DNA of 64,000 bases. Source: Bosea sp. (in: a-proteobacteria). GTDB taxonomy: Bacteria > Pseudomonadota > Alphaproteobacteria > Rhizobiales > Beijerinckiaceae. Where the stretch lies: positions 2,914,501 to 2,978,500 of the forward strand of contig NZ_JAMLIX010000001.1 of assembly GCF_023953965.1 (NCBI RefSeq), in the 5' to 3' direction. A program made the translations under genes and the position numbers. The stretch's first letter is position 1; every line of letters starts with the position of its first letter. Under the pieces are notes generated by a model. That model was not told where the DNA came from and made no database searches. It saw nothing but the letters and a program-made list of their open reading frames with translations. Shown here in pieces: positions 16,152-22,921 of this stretch.

Positions 16152-16183
16152 GGCCCCGTCAGCTCCGCTGGCGGGGCCTTTTT
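16152..16183 (+). terminator. Rho-independent terminator after lysis genes
   Basis: GGCCCCG pairs with CGGGGCC, with an inner AGC/GCT helix, and is followed by TTTTT. It closes the rightward lysis operon; the next genes point the other way. Confidence 0.85.
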
Positions 16184-16187
16184 CGTT

Positions 16188-16343
16188 TCAGGATTTGCCG
16201 TAAACGCGGCGGCGCAGATCCGTCTCGCGGGCGAGGGCCCGCTGGAGAGCCGCGATGTCGCCGGCCTTGCGGGCGGTCTCTGCATCTTGGGAAATCTGGC
16301 GAAGTCTGGTCGCGATCTGCGACGGGGACACCGGATTTTTCAT
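16188..16343 (-). CDS. Small phage protein, unknown
   Basis: 51 residues from ATG 16343 (GGAG about eight bases upstream), MKNPVSPSQIATRLRQISQD. The rest is helical and charged (ETARKAGDIAALQRALARE). It is the last gene of a leftward four-gene run starting at 17303. No family recognised. Confidence 0.5.
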   Translation of the reverse strand: MKNPVSPSQIATRLRQISQDAETARKAGDIAALQRALARETDLRRRVYGKS

Positions 16344-16414
16344 GGTCGTGCTCCTAACGCCGGAATGGCGCGGCGGAGCATCCATGACGCGGCCTAGGCA
16401 TGCACCGCACAGGA

Positions 16415-16669
16415 TCAGTTCGGGCGCTTGAGGCTCGCGTAACGATCAATCTCGGCCCGAAGGCGCGCGACCGCAGCGTCGCCTCTGATGCTCTTCATGC
16501 CTCGAAGGCCGTCCTTCACTCCATCGAGTGCATCGTTCCGTTCGCGAAGCGGCAGGCCGGCGAGGAAGCGTACCTCGCATTCAAGCTTCCATTCTTCCGA
16601 CCAGGTCGAGACTTCCCGGCCGGCGAGGACGGAGAAGACGTGTGGCGGGTTGTCCGGCGGGTAGGGCAT
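16415..16669 (-). CDS. Small phage protein (DUF7696-like pattern)
   Basis: 84 residues from ATG 16669. Contains STWSEEWKLECEVRFLAGLP and RLRAEIDRY, similar in pattern to short phage proteins with a W..EC.AR core. No enzyme motif or membrane segment. The start has no strong ribosome site and lies just after the upstream gene's stop. The family link is tentative. Confidence 0.5.
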   Translation of the reverse strand: MPYPPDNPPHVFSVLAGREVSTWSEEWKLECEVRFLAGLPLRERNDALDGVKDGLRGMKSIRGDAAVARLRAEIDRYASLKRPN

Positions 16670-16677
16670 GAGGTCGG

Positions 16678-17052
16678 CTATGCCCGATTCTCCCGACGTC
16701 GCGTAGCCTCCTTGCGCTCCTTCAACCACTCCATGTGGTTGACGTGCGCAGCCCAACCATCCGGGCCGATGAATTCGAGATAGCGCTCCATAGCCCTGCG
16801 GATATCAGGGAGTGCCGCATCACGGCTCGCTGCGCGCCCGCTGAGCGGCGTCGCCTGTGACACACCGTTTCCATGCCGACCTGGATGGAGGTGGAAGTTC
16901 CACTGCCAGTCTGGCGGCTGGTCTGCAGGGCCTTGGACCAGCACCAACGAGGCGACGTAATAGCCGTCGCAATCCACCGACCAGAACTTGTCGTTGTCCT
17001 CGGGCCGAGGGTGGTCGTTGTAGGTGCGCCTGAGGGTGAGGTTGATCGTCAT
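16678..17052 (-). CDS. Phage protein of unknown function
   Basis: 124 residues, MTINLTLRRTYNDHPRPEDN, with aromatic-rich beta segments (FWSVDCDGYYVASLVL, WQWNFHLHPGRHG) and a helical C-terminus ending in charged residues. Similar proteins occur in rhizobial prophages without known role. The start overlaps the upstream stop in ATGA fashion, so it is co-translated with its neighbour. Confidence 0.55.
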   Translation of the reverse strand: MTINLTLRRTYNDHPRPEDNDKFWSVDCDGYYVASLVLVQGPADQPPDWQWNFHLHPGRHGNGVSQATPLSGRAASRDAALPDIRRAMERYLEFIGPDGWAAHVNHMEWLKERKEATRRRENRA

Positions 17053-17303
17053 AGCGCCCTGATCTGCTCCTCGAACTCCTCAGGGATCGCGCCGTGGCGC
17101 GCTAGCACCGCGAGATCGCTGACCTCTCCGGTTTCGTCATCGGCGGTGACGTGGATGACGGCCACGCCTTCAGCGGTTTTCCCCAGGCGCTCGCCTTCAT
17201 TCAAAGCGTGATGTTTCGTCTTCGCGAGCACGCGCTGGCCGGGGACAAGCCGCTTCCGATGGGTTTTGAACGGCTGGAGGAAGAACGTTTCGACGCTGGC
17301 CAT
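17049..17303 (-). CDS. Phage protein of unknown function, first gene of leftward LexA-flanking operon
   Basis: 84 residues: MASVETFFLQPFKTHRKRLV, then VLAKTKHHALNEGERL and VIHVTADDETGEVSD. Small beta-rich protein with no recognised family. Its start codon is 24 bases from the GTTC-N7-GTTC box, so its promoter is probably under LexA-type control shared with the divergent rightward operon. Confidence 0.55.
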   Translation of the reverse strand: MASVETFFLQPFKTHRKRLVPGQRVLAKTKHHALNEGERLGKTAEGVAVIHVTADDETGEVSDLAVLARHGAIPEEFEEQIRAL

Positions 17304-17326
17304 GGCTTGACTCCTCGGGCTGGTTT

Positions 17327-17341
17327 GTTCTCATTACGTTC
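17327..17341. promoter_or_regulatory. LexA (SOS) box of the alphaproteobacterial type
   Basis: GTTCTCATTACGTTC is an exact GTTC-N7-GTTC direct repeat, the established LexA operator in alphaproteobacteria. It sits in the 59-base gap between divergent genes, 22 bases before the ATG at 17363 and 24 bases before the ATG at 17303. It is well placed to repress both directions until DNA damage. The rightward operon ends in an SRAP gene, a known SOS-linked function, which strengthens the call. Confidence 0.7.
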
Positions 17342-17362
17342 TCATTTTCGAGGACGCAAGCG

Positions 17363-17614
17363 ATGTCAGCGCAACCCGCCGATCAGCAGGCCGAGGACAC
17401 GTCGGTTGATGCTGAAATCACTTCCCTGATCGAAGACCTTATCGAGGAGCATGAGGGCTTCGAGCGCGCGGCCTTCCGCGCGTTGGCGCGCAGTTATCTC
17501 GTGCTTTTGTCGGAAAGTGAGCGGCTGGCATTGGATGCCGATCGATCCTGCTCGCGCGGTTTCCTGCGTGGGCTGTTCTCGCAGGGAGCGCGGCCTGTCC
17601 GTGAGGCCGAATGA
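17363..17614 (+). CDS. Small phage protein, first gene of SRAP operon
   Basis: 83 residues, acidic N-terminal half (DAEITSLIEDLIEEHEGFER) then helical (FRALARSYLVLLSESERLAL). GAGGACGC before ATG 17363 may serve as the ribosome site. No family recognised. The position directly behind the LexA box makes it the first SOS-inducible gene of the rightward set. Confidence 0.5.
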   Translation: MSAQPADQQAEDTSVDAEITSLIEDLIEEHEGFERAAFRALARSYLVLLSESERLALDADRSCSRGFLRGLFSQGARPVREAE

Positions 17615-17617
17615 GCG

Positions 17618-17995
17618 ATGAAGCCTCCCGACGAAGGAACGATGCTGCGGGATTTCCCGTGGGTGGTGGTGCGGATGCGCTGCCATTTCTGCCGGCGCGG
17701 AGGCGATGTGCGCCTGGCGGTCTACGCCGAGAAATACGGCGCCTATGCGACCGTGGGGCATCTGGTGATCGAGTTCATCAAAGGTTGCGAATGGGCGCCA
17801 TGGAACCCAACGCGGCGGCCTCAGAAATACGGGATGAAATGCGGCGGCTATTGCCCGGATCTGCGAAGGCCCGACCCACCCGATCTGCCGCCGTCGATGG
17901 TCGGGCTCAACCTGATCGAGGGAGGCAAGGATGACCAGCTACCAGCAGAGCACGGCCGGCAGCCCCGACGTCGTCGTGTCGGTTCTGCGGATTGA
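17618..17995 (+). CDS. Putative zinc-ribbon phage protein
   Basis: 125 residues. RMRCHFCRRGGDVRLAVYAE carries one CxxC pair, and KCGGYCPDL supplies a second Cys set, a layout seen in small phage zinc-ribbon proteins. ATG 17618 is used; ATG 17642 would remove eight residues. It overlaps the next gene by 65 bases. A competing frame from 17611 gives an Arg/Ala-rich peptide without recognisable features. Confidence 0.55.
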   Translation: MKPPDEGTMLRDFPWVVVRMRCHFCRRGGDVRLAVYAEKYGAYATVGHLVIEFIKGCEWAPWNPTRRPQKYGMKCGGYCPDLRRPDPPDLPPSMVGLNLIEGGKDDQLPAEHGRQPRRRRVGSAD

Positions 17996-18296
17996 TTGCG
18001 AGACCATGCTGTGTGTCCCGCTCAGCGATGAACAGGCCTCAGTTGCAGTTGCCGCGGCCAAAGCGGCGTTCGCGGCGGCGGGCGTCACTGCTGACCTCGT
18101 GGCCACTGCTGATTGGGAGGTCGAGGGCTGGGACATCGCCGGGTTCCCTGAGGCTGGCCCAGGCGAGTGGTTCGACATTGCGATGGTCAAGGGAGACGCC
18201 CATAGGGCGGCCGATCAGGCCCTTGCCGCGCGCTGGCCCGAGCTCCAAGGCGTCTGGACGGAGCTCAGACTGTACGCCCCCGACGAACCCGCATAG
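17931..18296 (+). CDS. Phage protein of unknown function
   Basis: 121 residues; GGAGG before ATG 17931 is a strong ribosome site, supporting this start despite the 65-base overlap upstream. Segments VVVSVLRIDCETMLCVPLSD and WDIAGFPEAGPGEWFDIAMV suggest a small alpha/beta fold. It precedes the SRAP gene by nine bases. No family recognised. Confidence 0.5.
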   Translation: MTSYQQSTAGSPDVVVSVLRIDCETMLCVPLSDEQASVAVAAAKAAFAAAGVTADLVATADWEVEGWDIAGFPEAGPGEWFDIAMVKGDAHRAADQALAARWPELQGVWTELRLYAPDEPA

Positions 18297-18305
18297 GCTC
18301 CAGCC

Positions 18306-19061
18306 ATGTGCAATCTCTACAGCCACACCCGGAACGTCGAGGCGATGCGCAAGCTCTTCGCCAAGTTCAACGATGCCGGCGTGAACGTGCCGCCGCTGCC
18401 AGGCATCTTCCCGGACTATTCTGCGCCGATCGTGCGGAATGACGAGGGCGGCCCACGGCTGGCGATGACCCGTTGGGGCATGCCGTCATCGAAGAAGGCG
18501 CTGCTCGACGCTGCAACGAAGCGAGCGGAGAAGCTCAGGGCGAAGAACAAGCCGGTCGATTTCGATCTGCTGCTTCGCATGGAGCCAGACGGCGGCACAA
18601 CCAACGTCCGCAATACGTCGAGCTCGCACTGGAAGCGGTGGCTCGGGGTCGAAAGCCGATGCCTCGTGCCGTTCAACTCATTCTCGGAATTCAACCGCGA
18701 CGCCGGCGGCGACATCTGGTTCGCGTTCTGGGAAGACCGGCCAACGGCGTTCTTCGCTGGCATCTGGGCGCGCCAGTGGACCAGCGTGCGGAAGATCAAG
18801 ACCGGAGAGGAAACGATCGACCTCTACGCCTTCCTGACGACCGATCCGAATGCCGAGGTCGGGGCCATCCACCCGAAGGCCATGCCGGTAATTCTGACGA
18901 CGCAAGAGGAATGCGAGACCTGGATGACCGCGCCATGGGAGCAGGCGAGGGGACTGCAGCGGCCGCTACCCGATGGCTCGCTCGATATCGTCGCTCGCGG
19001 CGTGAAGAAGGATGGCGACAGCAACGAAGAGGACCGACCGGCGCAAGCCTCTCTGCTTTAG
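18306..19061 (+). CDS. SOS response-associated peptidase family (SRAP; YedK/HMCES)
   Basis: 251 residues. Catalytic Cys2 (MCNLYS) is followed by an Asn-containing loop (TTNVRNTSSSHWKRW, 99-112), RCLVPFNSFSEFNR (119-131, with the Glu at 128) and His189 in GAIHPKAMPVIL. SRAP proteins crosslink through Cys2 to abasic sites in single-stranded DNA and protect them during replication. It is the last gene of the operon behind a LexA-type box, so it is probably induced with phage replication or DNA damage. Confidence 0.9.
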   Translation: MCNLYSHTRNVEAMRKLFAKFNDAGVNVPPLPGIFPDYSAPIVRNDEGGPRLAMTRWGMPSSKKALLDAATKRAEKLRAKNKPVDFDLLLRMEPDGGTTNVRNTSSSHWKRWLGVESRCLVPFNSFSEFNRDAGGDIWFAFWEDRPTAFFAGIWARQWTSVRKIKTGEETIDLYAFLTTDPNAEVGAIHPKAMPVILTTQEECETWMTAPWEQARGLQRPLPDGSLDIVARGVKKDGDSNEEDRPAQASLL

Positions 19062-19186
19062 CCAAACAGCGCAGACCAGAGCTTCCGAGCTTGGCCGAAG
19101 AACACGGCCCACCAGATGACCGCGCCGGCTACCATCGGGATCAGCAGCCACCAGCGGGCTATGAACGACCGGCGTTGCTCACTCAC
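19058..19186 (-). CDS. Small membrane protein coupled to a lipoprotein gene
   Basis: 42 residues from GTG 19186 (MSEQRRSFIARWWLLIPMVA when initiated with Met). A single membrane segment WWLLIPMVAGAVIWWAVFFG has basic residues before it. The start overlaps the end of the upstream lipoprotein gene by eight bases, typical of translational coupling. The pair could be a spanin-like or superinfection-exclusion unit. The end overlaps the SRAP gene by four bases. Confidence 0.5.
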   Translation of the reverse strand: MSEQRRSFIARWWLLIPMVAGAVIWWAVFFGQARKLWSALFG

Positions 19187-19319
19187 TTGAGCATTCCGTG
19201 ACTTCGCCGTTCGAGACCTTGTGCGATTGGCAACGGGCTTGTTCTCGGGAGCAACCCGACGCCACCAGCACCAGAGCCATGAAGGCCGCTGCAAGCTGGA
19301 TGGAGGGGTGGCGGAACAT
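19179..19319 (-). CDS. Small phage lipoprotein
   Basis: 46 residues: signal sequence MFRHPSIQLAAAFMALVLVA, then lipobox ASGC, then a 24-residue polar tail with two further cysteines. GGAGGAG five bases before ATG 19319 is the best ribosome site in this neighbourhood. Short phage lipoproteins act as o-spanins or as superinfection-exclusion factors; which applies here is unknown. Confidence 0.6.
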   Translation of the reverse strand: MFRHPSIQLAAAFMALVLVASGCSREQARCQSHKVSNGEVTECSSE

Positions 19320-19321
19320 GG

Positions 19322-19720
19322 TCACTCCTCCGCCCGTATGGCTGCGGCACGTCGAGCAAGCGTCGCTTCGGTTGAGGCGATAGCTTCCGAGAAGTCGTAT
19401 TCGCTGGCAACTCCGGGCAGGGCGCAAGCCATCGTCATGGCGACGTGAGCTTTTCTGATCGTGGCGTGAAGCTGGTCGACCCGCTCCCTCTCCGCAGCGA
19501 GCGCGGCTTCTGCGGCTAGGGCGCGGTCACGCCAGTGGTCGACGAAGGCGGTCAAATCTGCGCCTACCCCCGGCGTCTCGGCAGGGGCGCCCGGGAGCGC
19601 ACTGATGTAGGCAACGATTGCTCGAGACAGCCGCTGACGATCTGGCTGCCCCTGCGTCTGTTCTGAATATGCGGTCATCGCCGCATCGAGCGCGTTCGCG
19701 TTCACCATCTCACCGGTCAT
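19322..19720 (-). CDS. Phage protein of unknown function, coiled-coil
   Basis: 132 residues, MTGEMVNANALDAAMTAYSE. The middle region FVDHWRDRALAAEAALAAER is a strong helical/coiled-coil stretch. No family motif. It overlaps the upstream gene by 11 bases and sits two bases from the lipoprotein start, so it is part of the leftward operon. Confidence 0.5.
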   Translation of the reverse strand: MTGEMVNANALDAAMTAYSEQTQGQPDRQRLSRAIVAYISALPGAPAETPGVGADLTAFVDHWRDRALAAEAALAAERERVDQLHATIRKAHVAMTMACALPGVASEYDFSEAIASTEATLARRAAAIRAEE

Positions 19721-19928
19721 GGGTGGCCTCGTCGAGGGCGCGGAGTCCGACTTCGGTGATGAAGTGGCGGGTCATGCCAAACGTCGGTTTCTCCGCCCGC
19801 AGGTGTCCGCCCGTCAAAAGGCGGTCCAGCGTCACCTTGGCAAACCCAGCAGGGCGATACTTCGAGCCATCGTTCTCCGCGAAATAGCGAAGCAACTCTC
19901 TCTGAGCCTTCGTCATCTTCTCAGCCAT
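19710..19928 (-). CDS. Small winged-helix-like phage protein
   Basis: 72 residues from ATG 19928 (GGAGG seven bases upstream). MTKAQRELLRYFAENDG, then AKVTLDRLLTGGHLRAE and HFITEVGLRALDE read like a winged helix with a beta wing, a shape used by many small DNA-binding regulators. It overlaps the upstream gene by eight bases. The DNA-binding role is inferred from pattern only. Confidence 0.5.
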   Translation of the reverse strand: MAEKMTKAQRELLRYFAENDGSKYRPAGFAKVTLDRLLTGGHLRAEKPTFGMTRHFITEVGLRALDEATHDR

Positions 19929-20295
19929 GCTCTGCCTCCGGGGGATTTTTAGAGTGTGCATCCGCGAGTGCTACAGGTCGGCTCTCCAGAGCCGGCGCCG
20001 CGTCGAGCATTGCGGCGTAGACCGAGGCGGCTCCGCACCATGCGCCATCAGCGCTGGCTTCAAAGGCATCGTAAGCGGCATCAACGGCGTCCATCATCGC
20101 CTTGGTCGGCTTGATTGGGACGATCTTTGATGTCGGGGCGGCAGCAAGCAGATAGGCTTTGACTGCCGCCAGGATCATCGGCGCGATCGTCTCGCGGTTG
20201 CGATCGCTCATCCTCGGCTCGTTCCTGCGTCCATACATGGTGCAGCGAGCCTCATCGTAGGCAGCGACGGCGCGGGCCAGTGCTTCCGAGTTCAT
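19921..20295 (-). CDS. Phage protein sharing a C-terminal module with the gene at 21617-22111
   Basis: 124 residues from ATG 20295 (MNSEALARAVAAYDEARCTM). The middle (IKPTKAMMDAVDAAYDAFEA, then YAAMLDAAPALE) is helical. The end, PALESRPVALADAHS, closely matches PALENGPAVLADAHT in the upstream paralogous position, indicating a duplicated module within this operon. Function unknown. Confidence 0.5.
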   Translation of the reverse strand: MNSEALARAVAAYDEARCTMYGRRNEPRMSDRNRETIAPMILAAVKAYLLAAAPTSKIVPIKPTKAMMDAVDAAYDAFEASADGAWCGAASVYAAMLDAAPALESRPVALADAHSKNPPEAEHG

Positions 20296-20297
20296 GG

Positions 20298-20522
20298 CTA
20301 TCGATGCCCATGTTGGCCGTACTTCTGACGGCGGGTCGCCCATGCGCGGGCTCGGATGTCGCGGGTTTCGTCAGCGGGCTTGGGAGCCGGCCTCTTGCGG
20401 GTTGGAAACGGAGGCCCATCGTCCAGTCCGGTATTGTCGGACCGATGATCGTGAGCCCACGTCAGGAGCCCGCCGCAAAACTCACAAGGTTCTGGCCGAA
20501 CCTCGCGGATGCCACCTATCAT
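20298..20522 (-). CDS. Small Cys/His phage protein
   Basis: 74 residues from ATG 20522, overlapping the upstream stop as ATGA. PEPCEFCGGLLTWAHDHRSD could be a metal site (CEFCGG plus HDH); the rest is basic and Pro-rich. Two cysteines and two histidines fit a small zinc site. No family recognised. Confidence 0.5.
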   Translation of the reverse strand: MIGGIREVRPEPCEFCGGLLTWAHDHRSDNTGLDDGPPFPTRKRPAPKPADETRDIRARAWATRRQKYGQHGHR

Positions 20523-21259
20523 TCCCCAACCCTCCCGGCAGAGGTGGACTGAGACAGGGCGGCGATGATCCGTTGCGCAAGATCGCAAGACGAACGGCGG
20601 CGCTGGTGGAAATCCTCGACATGGCCTCGCGTCGGGATTGGCTGCTCAATTGCCCAAATCTCAGGGTCAATAATCGTGGCCACTCGCTCCACCACATCCC
20701 CGCCCGCAGGCGAGGAGGCGGGCTTGGCGAGGGCGAAGCCAGCAGCCGCAAATGTGCGCAGAGCGCCTTTCTCGCAGTCGGTGGCTTCGATCAGGACTTG
20801 CGGCTCCGGGTGCCATTCATTCGAGCCGAAGAATACACGATGCGGGATGAACGTGCGTTCAGCCGTCTCGCCGCGCCAATTCGTGTAGCGCGCCGTGATC
20901 GCCTCGCCCCCGGCCTCAGACACGGGCGTCGCGGCCGGGGAGAGGGAGGCCGTAGCGGCAAGCATATTCTCGTGAAGCTCTTGGGCGTTCACTGCGGGAA
21001 ACTGCGATAGGAAATTGCGACGCCGCTTCTCCGCGTCATGAGCCGACTGCCCCAGACTTACGCCCGTTGCCGGGCCTACCGCCCCGAGTTCGGCGCCCCG
21101 CGATTGTCGCAGGGCATCCGGCAGAGATGCATAGGGGTCGGCTTCGTCGAGCTTGCGGATCGTTACCCAACCAGCCTGAGTAAGATGGGCAAGCCAGCCA
21201 TCGAAGCGACCGCCGATCATGACGCCTTGATCTACGCCTGTAAGGATGATGCGATCCAT
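20519..21259 (-). CDS. Phage protein with WYL-like C-terminal segment
   Basis: 246 residues from ATG 21259; the upstream stop shares a base with this start (TGATG). The notable segment is ITARYTNWRGETAERTFIPH, then GSNEWHPEPQVLIEATDCEK, a pattern common in rhizobial phage proteins and reminiscent of WYL-type beta modules. The N-terminal 60 residues (VDQGVMIGGRFDGWLAHLTQ) are a separate small domain. The combined role is unknown. Confidence 0.5.
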   Translation of the reverse strand: MDRIILTGVDQGVMIGGRFDGWLAHLTQAGWVTIRKLDEADPYASLPDALRQSRGAELGAVGPATGVSLGQSAHDAEKRRRNFLSQFPAVNAQELHENMLAATASLSPAATPVSEAGGEAITARYTNWRGETAERTFIPHRVFFGSNEWHPEPQVLIEATDCEKGALRTFAAAGFALAKPASSPAGGDVVERVATIIDPEIWAIEQPIPTRGHVEDFHQRRRSSCDLAQRIIAALSQSTSAGRVGE

Positions 21260-21576
21260 CACGCTGCCCTCCGCACAGGAACGACATTCCGAACGATTGC
21301 GCCCGTGCCGTTGGTAGGCTCACCCTGATCCAAGAAGGCGAACGCGCGGCCCCATTCGCCATCATACCCAAGGAACTCAAAGGTCCAGCCGACCACCGCC
21401 ACCGCAACCACCCCGCCGCTCGCAGGGGCTGGGGCGGAGGCGAGGCTGTCGTACCACTCGACGATCTTGCAGACTTCAACGACATCGATACGGATGCTGC
21501 CGAGCGTCTTGCGGGCGTACGGGCGAAGATCGTCCATGATGCGCAGCACCGCCTCATCGCGCGTGGGGGTGGTCAT
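21259..21576 (-). CDS. Phage protein of unknown function
   Basis: 105 residues from ATG 21576 (GGAG a few bases upstream). MTTPTRDEAVLRIMDDLRPY, then helical IDVVEVCKIVEWYDSLA and a beta-rich second half (GWTFEFLGYDGEWGRAFAF). No family recognised; tightly packed within the leftward operon. Confidence 0.45.
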   Translation of the reverse strand: MTTPTRDEAVLRIMDDLRPYARKTLGSIRIDVVEVCKIVEWYDSLASAPAPASGGVVAVAVVGWTFEFLGYDGEWGRAFAFLDQGEPTNGTGAIVRNVVPVRRAA

Positions 21577-21616
21577 GAGTTCTCCGATCGTGTTGGGTTC
21601 TCCTGGGAAATCGGCT

Positions 21617-22111
21617 TCACGGCGCATCGGCCCCATCCTCCCGGCTGCCAGAAACGAGGGCGGCGCGAAGGTTCTTCACGGCTTCATGAGTTGCGGCCTG
21701 ACTGACATAGAGCCGTTCGGCCCAGTCGCCGTCGTGACAGTTGAAGCCCGTCATTGCGGCCTCAACGATGATGCCGCGAACCAGCACAAGCGCTGTCAGC
21801 CCGTCCTCCGCCCCTTTCCGCAGTGAGGAGAGGTCGGTGTCGGCAGGATTTGTGTGCGCATCCGCGAGCACGGCAGGGCCGTTCTCCAGAGCCGGAGCAG
21901 GGTCGAACTCGGCGGCGCCGTTGAGCGCGCTCGCAACCCATTCAGCGATGCGGACGCTCGTCTTCTTGTGAAGCTCGGGCGTGAACTTGAAGTTCGGCGG
22001 GATGACGCTCAGCAAGGAAAGCTGGCAGATGGTCATGCCGCTCTCGGCGTGGAGGGTGACCGACGAGCCGACGACGCTGCTGTACGGGACGACCTTAGCG
22101 GTGATTTTCAT
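21617..22111 (-). CDS. Phage protein with duplicated helical module
   Basis: 164 residues from ATG 22111 (MKITAKVVPYSSVVGSSVTL). A beta-rich N-terminal part is followed by the PALENGPAVLADAHT segment shared with the gene at 19921-20295, then a helical region ALVLVRGIIVEAAMTGFNCH. It overlaps the upstream gene by 17 bases. Role unknown. Confidence 0.5.
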   Translation of the reverse strand: MKITAKVVPYSSVVGSSVTLHAESGMTICQLSLLSVIPPNFKFTPELHKKTSVRIAEWVASALNGAAEFDPAPALENGPAVLADAHTNPADTDLSSLRKGAEDGLTALVLVRGIIVEAAMTGFNCHDGDWAERLYVSQAATHEAVKNLRAALVSGSREDGADAP

Positions 22112-22430
22112 CGAAATCTTCCTCGTCGAGTTCAACGTTGACGGGCTCCCGATCATCCAGAATGTTGCCGGCGAACCGGTCCGGGTCTGAGCACCCGGCG
22201 CGGATCATCATGAGCGCCACGCCGTATCGGTCGGAGAGCTTCTTCAACCTCTCGATTTCGGCGTCTTTTCGGTCGTTTTCGTCCCTCGCCTCCGACAAGG
22301 AGAGGGACTGAGACGAGAGGGCGTCTAGGAGTGCTGTGATGTCGCGAGTGATCTCCCCGGCAAAGCTGTAAAGCCCGCCGCGCTGAAGCTCTTTCTGGAC
22401 GCGCTCGATCAGGTCAGAGTGGTCGGTCAT
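22095..22430 (-). CDS. Coiled-coil phage protein, unknown
   Basis: 111 residues from ATG 22430 (GGGAG six bases upstream), overlapping the endonuclease stop as ATGA. MTDHSDLIERVQKELQRGGL is followed by LSEARDENDRKDAEIERLKK, a classic coiled coil, and an acidic tail ending ELDEEDFDENHR. It resembles short proteins found beside nucleases in phage early regions, role unknown. Confidence 0.5.
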   Translation of the reverse strand: MTDHSDLIERVQKELQRGGLYSFAGEITRDITALLDALSSQSLSLSEARDENDRKDAEIERLKKLSDRYGVALMMIRAGCSDPDRFAGNILDDREPVNVELDEEDFDENHR

Positions 22431-22921
22431 GGGACGCTCCCTTCGACATCGAGGAAGGCGCCGATCACTTCCGCCGCGACTTGCGGGCCAACTAGGTATC
22501 GAACGGCTATGAGCAGCTTTTTCGGGTCGTCCTTGATCGCCCCGAGCATGTGGTTGCATCCGCGGCAGAGAAGGCCTCGAACCGATCCAGTGCTGTGGCA
22601 ATGGTCGACGTGAAAGACGCCCTTGAACTGCTCTGCCTCAGGGGCCGCGCAGATCGCACACGCGCCGCCCTGGCTCGCCAACAGGCGATCATAGTCGGCC
22701 AGCGAAACGCCGTACTTCCGCTTGAGATGACGCTCGCGCGTCTCGGCCTTGGCGGCTTGATACCGCCTCGTTTCGTAGCCGGGGTTCGAGGTCCGCCAAT
22801 GTTTAGTGTCTGCTGTCGAGCAGGTCTTGCACTTCGACTTCGGCTTACCGCGCCTGCGGTCGGTCCAGAATTCTGAGAGCGGCTTCTGGAAGCCGCATTT
22901 CCCGCACGTCTTCATGCGCAA
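22427..22921 (-). CDS. Recombination endonuclease VII/HNH-type nuclease
   Basis: 164 residues. The N-terminal CGKCGFQKPLSEFW and CKTCS cysteines form a zinc finger. The core has CAIC, HVDHCHSTGSVRGLLCRGCN and LGAIKDD, the T4 endonuclease VII/HNH beta-beta-alpha-metal pattern with two zinc-binding CxxC pairs. Such enzymes cut branched DNA or act as homing nucleases. The gene overlaps the methyltransferase by ten bases, so the two are co-expressed. Confidence 0.85.
   Translation of the reverse strand: MRMKTCGKCGFQKPLSEFWTDRRRGKPKSKCKTCSTADTKHWRTSNPGYETRRYQAAKAETRERHLKRKYGVSLADYDRLLASQGGACAICAAPEAEQFKGVFHVDHCHSTGSVRGLLCRGCNHMLGAIKDDPKKLLIAVRYLVGPQVAAEVIGAFLDVEGSVP

Noticed and set aside
17611..17934. 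Alternative frame overlapping the zinc-ribbon gene
   Set aside because: It begins with an attractive ATGA overlap but encodes an Arg/Ala-rich peptide without features, while the 17618 frame has paired cysteines and a credible protein composition.
20565..21010. Rightward ORFs opposite the early phage operon
   Set aside because: The reverse-strand genes show overlapping start/stop coupling and consistent protein composition; the rightward frames do not.
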